Assembly: GCF_003129905.1 (NCBI RefSeq)
Contig: NZ_QFFM01000023.1
Location: 1 to 51,949, forward strand
From: Bifidobacterium callitrichidarum
GTDB lineage: Bacteria > Actinomycetota > Actinomycetes > Actinomycetales > Bifidobacteriaceae
DNA: 51,949 nucleotides
Direction of reading: 5' to 3'
Shown: positions 30,285 to 38,645 of the stretch, piece by piece
How the letters are laid out: each line of letters opens with the position of its first letter
How positions within the stretch are numbered: position 1 is the stretch's first letter
The notes under the pieces: model-generated
Seen by the model: the letters and a program-made list of their open reading frames with translations, nothing else
The model's database searches: none
What the model was told of the DNA's origin: nothing
Made by a program: the position numbers and the translations under genes

Positions 30285-31331
30285 CTATATCGCCGGGCGA
30301 ATCTGGATCACGGCCTGATGGGGGTGGATGAAGCTGGTGATCGCTTCTCCCCTACGGGCGGAGAACAGGAGCGTCTGCTGCCAGCCGGCTTCGGGAATCT
30401 CCAATTCACGTGCGGGGAAGTCGCCCGCGGAACTTGTCTGGGCCTTGTATCTGCGGAACGGGTCGCCCGCGGCGAAGAACTTCCTGATGTGCGCGGCGGC
30501 ATCGCCCTTCAGCGAACCGCCGCGCACGATACTGCCCTGATCCTGCTCGGCATGCAGCTGGTCGGCCATATCGGTCAGGCGCGAGGCCATGCGTCGCAGC
30601 AGCACCTCGACGTTGAGCGCGTCCTCCTCGACCATCGCACGGGTGCGGTCGGGGTCGGTCAAGGCCACGCGGGTCATGTCGCGCCAGCAGCCCGCCGCCA
30701 GCGCGGCCGCCACGTTCCGGTCCGGATTGGCGGTCAGCTCGTTGATGAGCGCGGTGGAGACCACATGCGGCATATGGGAGATCATGGCGGCGGCCTTGTC
30801 GTGGGTCTCGTCGTCCAGCACGATGATGCGGTTGCCCACACCCTCCGTGATCAACGAGGCCACGGCGAAGAACCGGCGGTAGTCGGTCGGCTCGTCCACG
30901 GTCACGGCCCACAGGGCGTCGTCGTACAGGCCGGGATCGGCAGCCTGCCAGCCCGACAGTTCGTTGCCGGCCATCGGATGCGCGCCCACGTACTTGTCCG
31001 CGAGTCCCGCAGCCTTGACCTGATTACGGACCATGCCTTTGACCGAACCGACGTCGGTGAGCGTGGTGGCGGGGTGTTCGTCGAGCAGGGGCTTCAGTTC
31101 GGCCAGAATCGCGGGCATGGCCTTGAGCGGGTTGCACAGCACCAGCACGTCCGGCTCGGCGGTCATGAGTTCGGCGAGTGTGCTCTTGCAGAAGATGCCG
31201 TCGGCTTCGGCCTGCGCATACGGGTGCGGACGATGATTCCAAGCCACGACGCGAATGCCGCGCTGGGCCAATCGCCTGGCCAGCGAGCCGCCGATGAGGC
31301 CAAGTCCTACAATGCCGACCGTATCTACCAC
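30285..31331 (-). CDS. tyrA: Prephenate dehydrogenase
   Basis: Oxidative decarboxylation of prephenate to 4-hydroxyphenylpyruvate in tyrosine synthesis, 348 residues. The Rossmann fold is at the N-terminus (VGIVGLGLIGGSLARRL), with DVGSVKG, the substrate loop GAHPMAGNELSGW and SHMPHVVSTAL all conserved. The C-terminal part is a helical dimerisation domain with a bifidobacterial-type end; an ACT domain is not evident. The start is taken as GTG 31331, since AAAGGA lies six bases upstream and it fits the conserved N-terminus. It overlaps the end of pheA by seven bases, so the two are translationally coupled. Confidence 0.93.
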   Translation of the reverse strand: MVDTVGIVGLGLIGGSLARRLAQRGIRVVAWNHRPHPYAQAEADGIFCKSTLAELMTAEPDVLVLCNPLKAMPAILAELKPLLDEHPATTLTDVGSVKGMVRNQVKAAGLADKYVGAHPMAGNELSGWQAADPGLYDDALWAVTVDEPTDYRRFFAVASLITEGVGNRIIVLDDETHDKAAAMISHMPHVVSTALINELTANPDRNVAAALAAGCWRDMTRVALTDPDRTRAMVEEDALNVEVLLRRMASRLTDMADQLHAEQDQGSIVRGGSLKGDAAAHIRKFFAAGDPFRRYKAQTSSAGDFPARELEIPEAGWQQTLLFSARRGEAITSFIHPHQAVIQIRPAI

Positions 31332-32305
31332 AACAGTTCCTTTCGTACGCTTTCGGTGTGCTGCCATCCTTCCGGCATCCGCTCCGAATCGATGTGGATG
31401 CCTCCCTGGGGCAGCATCCACGCATCGACCGGAGGGTTGGGCCGTTCACGGCGCGGATAGACGGCCAACGTCTTCATCCAGATGCCCTTCATGGCCAGTA
31501 TTTCCAGCACCTTCTGGAATCGCGGCTCCCAGGGCGCGGCATCTAACGTATCGATGAAGCTGTAGGTGCCGTCATGTCCCTTGATGGGGCGGGAGATGAA
31601 ACTGGTCATGTTCAGTCCCGCGACGCGCAGGATGTCGAGGATGTTCGCCACGACGCCCGGACCGGTGGCAAGGGGAATGAACGTGATGATCGTCTCGAAA
31701 TCGCTGGCATCGCCATGCTGGGCGCGGGCGTTCAGCTCCTGGACGACGTCACGTGGCGCGATGACCAGGAAATCGGTTCTGGCACCGTCGAAATCCTGCA
31801 CGTGCTCGCCGAGCACATCGAGATCGTAGAGCGTGCCGCAGATGCTGGGACCGAGCGCCACCTGGCCGGGCTTCAGATCACGGCAGGCGGCGGCGTTCGA
31901 GGATGCTGGTTTGGGTTTGAGACGGTACTCGGCGATGAACTTCGTGCACTGAGCAAGTCCATGCGGATGCGCGCTCACCGGTTCGCCGGTGCAGTCGTAG
32001 ATGCCGTGGCCACGCACGGTGAACGCATTGAATGCCACATCCACGCTGACCCGTGCGAATCCGGCCACATCGGTGGAATCAATCAACGCATCCAGGTTCG
32101 GGACCACGTAGCCTTCGACGTTGTTCTCCCATGCGATGACGCCCCAGCCTTGGCGTGATTGCACTGCGTTCATGATCGCCGGCACATCGGGAAGCGGTAT
32201 GAGATCGAAATCTCCCATGGGGGCGAACTGCTCGGCGGCCGTCATCGCCGCCTGATGGGTGAAGGTGCCTTCAGGGCCCAGATAGAAGAGTTTCATGCGT
32301 GCCAT
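31325..32305 (-). CDS. pheA: Prephenate dehydratase
   Basis: Converts prephenate to phenylpyruvate for phenylalanine synthesis, 326 residues. The catalytic domain begins FYLGPEGTFTHQAAM and contains GVIAWENNVEGYV. The family TRF motif is read here as TDF (GARTDFLVIA): the catalytic Thr is kept but the following Arg is Asp. The C-terminal ACT domain spans about 205-290, and its phenylalanine-binding motifs are altered: GALV appears as GVVA and ESRP as ISRP. Feedback control may therefore differ. ATG 32305 is used; ATG 32296 is also in frame, and neither has a strong ribosome binding site. First gene of a pheA-tyrA operon. Confidence 0.92.
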   Translation of the reverse strand: MARMKLFYLGPEGTFTHQAAMTAAEQFAPMGDFDLIPLPDVPAIMNAVQSRQGWGVIAWENNVEGYVVPNLDALIDSTDVAGFARVSVDVAFNAFTVRGHGIYDCTGEPVSAHPHGLAQCTKFIAEYRLKPKPASSNAAACRDLKPGQVALGPSICGTLYDLDVLGEHVQDFDGARTDFLVIAPRDVVQELNARAQHGDASDFETIITFIPLATGPGVVANILDILRVAGLNMTSFISRPIKGHDGTYSFIDTLDAAPWEPRFQKVLEILAMKGIWMKTLAVYPRRERPNPPVDAWMLPQGGIHIDSERMPEGWQHTESVRKELLW

Positions 32306-32388
32306 AACGTTCTATGGTAGCGGGGCTTGAGCCGGTTGCGCGCGAGATGCCCACGACACGCGCGGCTGCGGCCGTGCGGACCCGTGGT

Positions 32389-32814
32389 TTACGCCTGTGA
32401 CGTGTTGTCGCGGGACGGGATCGTGAACCAGCGGGCGGGCAGGACGAGCATGATCACCTGCACGAGCACGATGCCGTAGAGCCAGATGTATCCGGCGTGC
32501 TGGGAGAAGAACGGCATATCGCCTTGGAATCCGGCCACGATCAGCGCGTTGCCGGAGGTGGTGGCGAGGGCCAGCCCCCATGCCGTGGCGGATGAGGCGA
32601 TGAGGTGCAGGGCGAGGCCCACCGCGCCGAGTCGCGCACGGGCGCACCATGTGGACAGGATGATGAGCAGGAACGCCAACGCCAGTCCGTACGGGATGTT
32701 GGCCGAGGCGCCCATGCGGTGCGCGAACGTGCCGATGAAAGCGGCGAACGCGCCGGCCAGAATCGTAATCAACGATCTGACCAGCGCGTTCTGTCGATGC
32801 GACCAAGGCAGCAT
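32389..32814 (-). CDS. Small integral membrane protein
   Basis: Protein of 141 residues with four hydrophobic segments: about 13-30, 42-60, 66-87 and 106-126. The N-terminus is basic, suggesting it faces the cytoplasm. I recognise no catalytic motif; it resembles small actinobacterial proteins such as DUF6113 only in size and topology. It begins 8 bp after the typA stop with no strong ribosome binding site, so it may be translated by coupling to typA. Function unknown. Confidence 0.7.
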   Translation of the reverse strand: MLPWSHRQNALVRSLITILAGAFAAFIGTFAHRMGASANIPYGLALAFLLIILSTWCARARLGAVGLALHLIASSATAWGLALATTSGNALIVAGFQGDMPFFSQHAGYIWLYGIVLVQVIMLVLPARWFTIPSRDNTSQA

Positions 32815-32822
32815 AATGCCGC

Positions 32823-34748
32823 TTACTTAGTCTGGTTGTTCTGACGACGCTGCTTGGCGCGCCACTTGTACCAGTCCTCACGGCCGAGGATGATCTTGCG
32901 CACGCGGATGGACTCGGGGGTCACCTCCACGCACTCGTCCTCGTTGGCGAAGTCCAGGGACTCCTCGAGGCTCATCTTGATCGGCGGGGTCAGGGTCTCC
33001 AGCACGTCGGCGGTGGAGGAACGCATGTTGGTCATGTGCTTGGCCAGCGTGATGTTCACATCCAGCTCGTCGGGCTTGTTGTTCACGCCCACGACCTGGC
33101 CCTCGTACACCGGGGACTGCGGCTCGACGAAGAAGTTGCCACGGGCCTGCAGGCGCTGCATGGCGTACGGGGTGGCCACGCCCTGACGGTCGGAGACCAT
33201 GGAGCCGTTCTGGCGGATGGTGATTTCGCCGGCCCACGGTGCGTAGCCCGCGGAGATGGAGGAGGAGATACCGGTGCCGCGGGTGGCGGACAGCAGGGCG
33301 GTACGGAAGCCGATCAGGCCGCGGGACGGCACGGTGAACTGCAGACGCACCCAGCCGGAGCCGTGGTTGGTCATGCCGTCCATGCGGCCCTTGCGGTCGG
33401 CCATGAGCTGGGTGACGGTGCCCATGTACTCTTCCGGCACGTCGATGGTGGTGTTCTCCATCGGCTCGTTGATCACGCCGTCGATCTTCTTGGTGACCAC
33501 CTGCGGGCGGCCGACGGTCAGCTCGTAGCCTTCGCGACGCATCTGCTCGGCCAGCACGGCCAGAGCCAGCTCGCCACGGCCCTGGACCTCCCAGGCGTCC
33601 GGACGGTCGGTGGGCAGCACCTTGATGGACACGTTGCCGATGAGCTCGCGATCCAGACGGTCCTTGATCATGCGGGCGGTGAGCTTGTGGTCCTTGCCCT
33701 CGGTGCCGGCCAGCGGGGAGTCGTTGACGCCGAAGGTCATGGAGATGGCCGGCTCGTCCACGTGGATGAGCGGCAGCGGCTTCGGGTCGTTCGGGTCGAC
33801 GATGGTCTCGCCGATCATGATGTCGTTCACGCCGGCGACGGCCACGATGTCGCCGGGGCCCGCGGAGGCGACCGGGATGCGGTCGAGGCCCTGGGTACGC
33901 AGCAGCTCGGAGACGCGGAAGTTCTCCAGGGAGCCGTCCACACGGGACAGGCCGTAGGTCTTGCCCTTCTCCAGGGTGCCGTTGTAGATGCGGACCAGAC
34001 CGAGTCGACCGAGGAAGTCGGAGGAGTCGATGTTGGCCACGTGGGCCTGCAGCGGGGCGCCCTCCTCGTATTCGGGGGCGGGGATGTTGGAGATGATGGC
34101 CTCGAACAGCGGCTCGAGGTTGTCGTTGTCCGGCATGCCGCCGTCCGCCGGCTGGTTCACGGAGGCGTAACCGGCCTTGGCGGCGCAGTAGATGACCGGC
34201 ATTTCCAGCAGCTGGTCGAGGTTCAGGTCGATGCCCTCGTGCTGCACGTCGTCGGCCAGACCGAGCAGCAGGTCGGAGGTCTCGCCCACGACCTCGGAGA
34301 TACGGGCGTCCGGACGATCCACCTTGTTCACGCACAGGATGACCGGCAGCTTGGCCTCAAGGGCCTTGCGCAGCACGAAGCGGGTCTGCGGCAGCGGGCC
34401 TTCGGAGGCGTCCACGAGCAGGACGACGCCGTCGACCATGGAGATGCCGCGCTCAACCTCGCCGCCGAAGTCGGCGTGGCCGGGGGTGTCGATGATGTTG
34501 AGGGTGATGCCCTCCGGGTGGCCGTACTTGGCGGCCAGCGGGCCGGTGTACTCCACGGCCGTGTTCTTGGCGAGGATGGTGATGCCCTTCTCGCGCTCCA
34601 GATCGTTGGAGTCCATCACACGATCCGGGACTTCCTCGCGCTCGGAAAACACGTGGGACTGCTGAAGCATGGCATTGACCAGCGTGGTCTTGCCGTGATC
34701 GACGTGAGCCACAATCGCCACATTACGGATATCTCCACGAACCGCCAT
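32823..34748 (-). CDS. typA: Ribosome-associated translational GTPase TypA/BipA
   Basis: GTPase of the EF-G family that binds the ribosome and supports 50S assembly and stress adaptation, 641 residues. G1 AHVDHGKTTL, G3 DTPGHADFGGEVER and G4 NKVDR are visible in the first 140 residues. The beta-barrel and EF-G-like domains follow, then the TypA-specific C-terminus (GRPQVVTKKIDGVINEP; TRGTGISSSISAGYAPW; ITLAKHMTNMRSS). ATG 34748 precedes MAVRGDIRNVAIVAHVDH, the standard TypA start, with AGAGAGG upstream. An in-frame extension to 35012 is spurious. Confidence 0.96.
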   Translation of the reverse strand: MAVRGDIRNVAIVAHVDHGKTTLVNAMLQQSHVFSEREEVPDRVMDSNDLEREKGITILAKNTAVEYTGPLAAKYGHPEGITLNIIDTPGHADFGGEVERGISMVDGVVLLVDASEGPLPQTRFVLRKALEAKLPVILCVNKVDRPDARISEVVGETSDLLLGLADDVQHEGIDLNLDQLLEMPVIYCAAKAGYASVNQPADGGMPDNDNLEPLFEAIISNIPAPEYEEGAPLQAHVANIDSSDFLGRLGLVRIYNGTLEKGKTYGLSRVDGSLENFRVSELLRTQGLDRIPVASAGPGDIVAVAGVNDIMIGETIVDPNDPKPLPLIHVDEPAISMTFGVNDSPLAGTEGKDHKLTARMIKDRLDRELIGNVSIKVLPTDRPDAWEVQGRGELALAVLAEQMRREGYELTVGRPQVVTKKIDGVINEPMENTTIDVPEEYMGTVTQLMADRKGRMDGMTNHGSGWVRLQFTVPSRGLIGFRTALLSATRGTGISSSISAGYAPWAGEITIRQNGSMVSDRQGVATPYAMQRLQARGNFFVEPQSPVYEGQVVGVNNKPDELDVNITLAKHMTNMRSSTADVLETLTPPIKMSLEESLDFANEDECVEVTPESIRVRKIILGREDWYKWRAKQRRQNNQTK

Positions 34749-34789
34749 CGAAACCTCTCTTAATACTGATTCTTTTGCGTAATCGTTCG

Positions 34790-34811
34790 GTACTTGCGTA
34801 CTTATGTACTT
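34790..34811. repeat. 8-bp tandem repeat in the typA leader
   Basis: GTACTT occurs at 34790, 34798 and 34806 with exact 8-bp spacing (units GTACTTGC, GTACTTAT, GTACTTAT), and again at 34834. It lies 40-90 bp upstream of the typA start codon. Confidence 0.7.
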
Positions 34812-34941
34812 ATCTGTTGGGTTTTGCTTCCCTGTACTTACACACAAACCGTCACGAGTGTACCGGCACGGCTTGACCAGCGCGTGATACGCGAATGGCC
34901 CGCACTCGTTCGAATGCGGGCCATGGAATGCGGGAAACCGG

Positions 34942-35181
34942 TCAGCCGAGGACGGCGGCGGAATCGGTGATGGTGATGAGCGGGGTGAACAGGGCCATCG
35001 TGTCGAGGGCACGCTGATGGTTCTCGGGGCTGGAGGCGGCGCAGGCGTCGGCGATCACGGGCAAGGGGGCGCCGGTGGTGTGGAAGGAACCGGCCGGGCA
35101 GGCCCAGTCGGACCAGTCGGATTCGGCGAACACCTTCTGGCGGTCGATGACGACCAGCCATTCGTCTGATGGGATGCTCAT
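34942..35181 (-). pseudogene. Isochorismatase/nicotinamidase-family cysteine hydrolase remnant (internal deletion)
   Basis: Open frame of 79 codons joining the first about 25 residues of a cysteine hydrolase (WLVVIDRQKVFAESDW) to its last about 45 (PLPVIADACAASSPENH, then ALDTMALFTPLITI). The intact family is usually 180-230 residues, so about 110-150 residues are missing, including the catalytic Lys and Cys. Only the N-terminal Asp of the triad remains. The frame is intact and a strong AAAGGAG lies upstream of ATG 35181, so a short peptide may still be made, but enzyme activity is not expected. It follows the NCS1 permease by 71 bp, probably its former operon partner. Confidence 0.7.
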
Positions 35182-35252
35182 GTTGTCTCCTTTATGAATC
35201 TGTGCAATCCGTGCGGTTCATGCACCCAATGCGATTGCCGCACGGCCGGTTT

Positions 35253-36695
35253 TCAGTCCTGCTCCTGCTTGGCGATGTCGCCGCGCTGGAAGATGAGCGC
35301 GCCGAGCAGGCCGACGAGCAGGGCCACGATCACACCGAGGTTGGCGGACGCCCATGCGCCGTCCTTGCCGCCGAAGAAGCCGAGGAAGTAGCCCTGCCAT
35401 TCAAGCCAGCTGGCGGAGGTGTTGACCACGAGCCCCCAGCCGAGCAGGGTGCCGACCACGAGGATCACGAGGGACTTGACGTTCCAGGCGCCGTAGCGGC
35501 CGGACGGCTTGTAGAGGTCGTCGGTGGCGTAGTCCTTGCGGCGCAGGAGCACGTCGGCGATGAACAGGCCGGTCCATACGGCCATCGGCACGCCAAGGGT
35601 GATGAGGAAGCCCTGGAACGGGCCGATGAAGGTGTCGGAGAAGAAGGTGACGTACACCACGCCGAGCACGGTCAGGGCGGCGGTCAGTCCGGCGGCGGCC
35701 ACGCGCGGCAGTTTGATGCCGAAGCTCAGCAGGGCCAGACCGTTGGAGTAGTTGTCCATGATGGCGCCGGACATAAGGCCGAGCACGGCCACGATGGTGA
35801 ACGGCACGAGGTACCAGGTGGGCAGGATGGAGGCCATGGCGCCGATCGGGTCGTTGCCCACGGCGTCGGCGAGGTCCTTGTTGGATACGGCAAGCAGGCC
35901 GCCGTAGATGACGAGCAGCACGGGGGCGAGCGAGGCTCCGAACGTGGACCAGAACACGATGCCGGCGTTGGAGGACTTGCGCGGCAGGTAACGCGAGTAG
36001 TCGGCGGCGACGTTCACCCAGCCCAGGCCGAAGCCGGTCATGACGAACAGGCAGGCGCCGAGCACGGCCGGTGCCGAGCCGCCCTGGGAGGCGCCCACGG
36101 CGGCGAAGTCGATGTGCGACCAGCCGAGGATCAGGAAGCCGATGGTCACCACGCCGCTGATGACGGTGATGGCCTGCTGGGCCTTCATGATGAGGTCGTA
36201 GCCGAAGATGCCGGCGACCACCACGAGTCCCACCACGATGATGGTGGAGATGATCTTCGGTGCGGCGCCGGATCCCCAGCCGAGGCGCTGGAAGGTGGAG
36301 GCGAGGGCGAGCACGGCGGTGGTGGTCAGCGAGATCTCCCAGCCGAGCGTGGCGATCCAGCTCAGCACGGACGGCACCTTGGCGCCTTCGACGCCGAAGG
36401 TGGCACGGGTGATGACCATAGTCGGCGCGTTGGCGCGCTTGCCGGCGATGGAGACGACGCCCACGAGCAGGAACGAGACGACGATGCCGATGATGGAGGC
36501 GAGGGTCGCCTGCCAGAACGAGATGCCGAATCCGAGCGACCAGGCGCCGTAGGACATGGCAAGCACGGAGATGTTGGCGGCGAACCAGGGCCAGAACAGG
36601 TCCTTCGGGCTGCCGTGGCGGTCGGACTCGGCGATGGTGTCGATGCCCTGTTCCTCCACGGAGAGCGCTGAGCTCTTCTCCTTGGCGTCACTCAT
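35253..36695 (-). CDS. NCS1-family nucleobase:cation symporter (cytosine/purine permease-like)
   Basis: Proton- or sodium-coupled uptake of a nucleobase or related ring compound, 480 residues and about 12 membrane helices. A soluble N-terminus of about 30 residues precedes FWPWFAANISVLAMSYGAWSLG, the typical NCS1 first helix (CodB/Mhp1-like). APTMVITRATFGVEGAKVPS follows in the second repeat element, and the long central and C-terminal hydrophobic stretches are intact. The ligand (cytosine, purine, hydantoin or other) is not shown by the sequence. It is next to a cysteine-hydrolase remnant and downstream of an NrtR-like regulator, with two palindromic repeats between. Confidence 0.88.
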   Translation of the reverse strand: MSDAKEKSSALSVEEQGIDTIAESDRHGSPKDLFWPWFAANISVLAMSYGAWSLGFGISFWQATLASIIGIVVSFLLVGVVSIAGKRANAPTMVITRATFGVEGAKVPSVLSWIATLGWEISLTTTAVLALASTFQRLGWGSGAAPKIISTIIVVGLVVVAGIFGYDLIMKAQQAITVISGVVTIGFLILGWSHIDFAAVGASQGGSAPAVLGACLFVMTGFGLGWVNVAADYSRYLPRKSSNAGIVFWSTFGASLAPVLLVIYGGLLAVSNKDLADAVGNDPIGAMASILPTWYLVPFTIVAVLGLMSGAIMDNYSNGLALLSFGIKLPRVAAAGLTAALTVLGVVYVTFFSDTFIGPFQGFLITLGVPMAVWTGLFIADVLLRRKDYATDDLYKPSGRYGAWNVKSLVILVVGTLLGWGLVVNTSASWLEWQGYFLGFFGGKDGAWASANLGVIVALLVGLLGALIFQRGDIAKQEQD

Positions 36696-36756
36696 AGTGA
36701 ACCTTCTTCTCTTGTATTGGTGGTGTTTGTTCTATTGAACGGATTGCGTTGGTCTT

Positions 36757-36801
36757 GGCTCCCGGAGAGGGGAGCTGGCTGCGAAGAGGACTGAGAGGAG
36801 T
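36757..36801. repeat. Double-palindrome repeat, copy 11 (reverse, diverged)
   Basis: GGCTCCC-GGA-GAGGGGAGCTGGC-TGCGAA-GAGGACTGAGAGGAG, less symmetric than most copies; it pairs with the forward copy 15 bp away. Confidence 0.65.
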
Positions 36802-36815
36802 ACCGGGCTGACCGT

Positions 36816-36868
36816 GGCTCTCCCCTCAGTCTCACTACGTAGCCCGGCTCCCCGCGTAGAGGGGAGCC
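36816..36868. repeat. Double-palindrome repeat, copy 12 (forward)
   Basis: GGCTCTCCCCTCAGTCTCAC-TACGTAGCCC-GGCTCCCC-GCGTAGA-GGGGAGCC, just after the stop of the nrtR-like gene. Confidence 0.7.
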
Positions 36869-36882
36869 GGCGCGGGTGGAAC

Positions 36883-37845
36883 TCACCCGTGGGCAGAGGG
36901 GATCAGCGGGGAGAGCGCATCATCGGTACGGGTTGATGTCCGGTCGGGATCGGGGCCGGTCCCTCGCGCTAACTCCGTCGTCCCCGGAGCATCCGAAGAG
37001 CCTTTGACGGCGGACGGCCCGCCGCTCCCCCACCCCGGTACGGCCATGTTCCCGGAATCCGGGGGCACATACCGGTAGACGGCTGCAGGCCGCTGGCGGC
37101 CTTCACGCACCTTCTCGCCGGTGTCCTCAAGGTCGCCGGAGGCGAGCATCTTGCGACGGAAGTTCGCCAGATCGAGGCTTTGGCCGGCGATGGCCTCGTA
37201 CACGCCGTGCAGCTGGCGCAGCGTGAAGGTGGGACCGAGCAGCCGGGTGGCCACGTCCGAATATTCGATTTTGGAGCGCAGCCGGGCCAGCGCGTAGTCG
37301 ATGATCTCACGGTGGTCGAAGGCCAGTGGCGGCAGGTCGTCCTCCGGGAACCAGCGAACGTTGTCGCCGTCCTCGAAATCCGCGGCATCACGCTGCTCGA
37401 CCAGCGCCCAGTAGACGATGGAGACCATCGGCAGTCCGCCGCGCGAACGGGCCGGGTCGCCGAAGGTGTAAAGCTGTTCGAGATAGCGTGGATGCAGGGA
37501 CGTGGTCGATTCAAGCGCCGAGTACGCCGACTGTTCCAGCGAACGGTCGGCCCTCAAATCGCCTCCCGGCAGCGCCCAATACCCCAGGAAGGGCTGTCGG
37601 ATGCGTCTGACCAACGGCAGCCAGAGTCTCGAATGGGAGGCTGAAGCGCCGTGGGCCGCACCCCTTGCGGGAGCCCCCGGCGCTCCGGCCTCGGAGGCAT
37701 GGCCCGAACCGTCGGCGTTGAGACCGCGGGCGGCATCGTTCGCATCGCGGGTGCCGCCCGAACGCGGCCCGAGCGTCAGAATCACCACGGATACGCCGAC
37801 TTGCGGCGGCGCGCTGCGGCGCTCGGATACGTTGCCGAATCCCAT
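36883..37845 (-). CDS. NrtR-like Nudix-domain transcriptional regulator
   Basis: Regulator of the NrtR family, in which a Nudix domain acts as sensor and a winged helix binds DNA, 320 residues. The Nudix region (about 15-170) has YWALPGGDLRADRSLEQSAY, but the catalytic REUxEE positions read SALEST, so hydrolysis is not expected, as in NrtR repressors. The winged helix follows (about 185-260, LLGPTFTLRQLHGVYEAIAGQ), and the C-terminus is Gly/Ser/Thr-rich and disordered. A low-complexity insertion of about 45 residues (27-71) splits the first Nudix strands. ATG 37845 has AAAGAGG upstream. A perfect 25-bp palindrome lies 54 bp upstream and is the likely operator. NAD-related ligands are known for the family; here this is inferred. 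Confidence 0.82.
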   Translation of the reverse strand: MGFGNVSERRSAPPQVGVSVVILTLGPRSGGTRDANDAARGLNADGSGHASEAGAPGAPARGAAHGASASHSRLWLPLVRRIRQPFLGYWALPGGDLRADRSLEQSAYSALESTTSLHPRYLEQLYTFGDPARSRGGLPMVSIVYWALVEQRDAADFEDGDNVRWFPEDDLPPLAFDHREIIDYALARLRSKIEYSDVATRLLGPTFTLRQLHGVYEAIAGQSLDLANFRRKMLASGDLEDTGEKVREGRQRPAAVYRYVPPDSGNMAVPGWGSGGPSAVKGSSDAPGTTELARGTGPDPDRTSTRTDDALSPLIPSAHG

Positions 37846-37898
37846 GCCATACCTCTTTCCCTATGCGGAGCGTCCCCTTGGGCTCACAGCATAGCACT

Positions 37899-37923
37899 AG
37901 TTATAGTCACTGTGACTATAACT
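37899..37923. promoter_or_regulatory. Perfect 25-bp palindromic operator upstream of the NrtR-like gene
   Basis: AGTTATAGTCAC-T-GTGACTATAACT: 12-bp arms fully complementary around one central base, between the scpB stop (37938) and the regulator start (37845). The TATAGTC/GACTATA arms are of the kind known for NrtR sites, so autoregulation is likely. Confidence 0.75.
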
Positions 37924-37937
37924 GTTCGAGGCGTGGA

Positions 37938-38645
37938 TCAATCGGCGACCTCACTGGTCACATCGTCCACCGGCGGCAGGAACGGGGCCAGCGAGGGCAG
38001 GTCGTCAAGGGAGTCGAGTCCCATCTTGTCCAGGAACAGGGCGGATGTGACGAGCAGCGCCGCGCGCGAATCGGGATCGACGCCTTCCTCGCGCACCAAG
38101 CCACGCACGGTGAGCGATCGGATCACGCCGTCCGAGTTGACGCCGCGGATGGCGGCCACCTGAGCGCGCGTGACGGGCTGGCGATACGCCACGATGGCGA
38201 GCGCCTCCAGCGCGGCCTGGCTCAGCCGTGCGGTCTGTCCGTCGGTCACGAACGCGGACACGACCGGCTCGTAGACGGCTCGGCTCGCGAACTGCCAGCC
38301 GCCGGCGGTCTCACGCAGCTCGAAGCCGCGGGGCCGGACACCCGCGTCCGGGTCGCCTTCGTATTCCTCGCGCAGGGATTCCAATGCCAGTTCCACGGTC
38401 CGCTCTCCGCAGCCGAGCACGCGGGCCAGGTCGGCGGGGGTTTGCGGCTGGTCGGCGGCCATCAGCACGGCTTCCAGACAGGCAGGCAGGCCACCGGGAT
38501 AGTCGGCTGAAGGACCGGACACGGCGAACGCCATCGGACGGCCCGCTTGCGGTGGCGTGTATGCGGTTTCTCCGCCGCCCAACGTCACGGCATCATTGGC
38601 GGACCGCGCACCGGAGCCAGCTTGCGTTTCCCGAATTCCCGTCAT
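37938..38645 (-). CDS. scpB: Segregation and condensation protein ScpB
   Basis: Part of the Smc-ScpA-ScpB condensin, 235 residues. Two winged-helix domains are visible: LEAVLMAADQPQTPADLARVLG and, later, YRQPVTRAQVAAIRGVNSDGVIRSLTVRGLV, the strongest ScpB signature. The N-terminal about 45 residues and the C-terminal acidic tail (PPVDDVTSEVAD) are not conserved. ATG 38645 overlaps the end of scpA by four bases, so it is translationally coupled. It belongs to the xerD-parA-scpA-scpB gene group. Confidence 0.95.
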   Translation of the reverse strand: MTGIRETQAGSGARSANDAVTLGGGETAYTPPQAGRPMAFAVSGPSADYPGGLPACLEAVLMAADQPQTPADLARVLGCGERTVELALESLREEYEGDPDAGVRPRGFELRETAGGWQFASRAVYEPVVSAFVTDGQTARLSQAALEALAIVAYRQPVTRAQVAAIRGVNSDGVIRSLTVRGLVREEGVDPDSRAALLVTSALFLDKMGLDSLDDLPSLAPFLPPVDDVTSEVAD

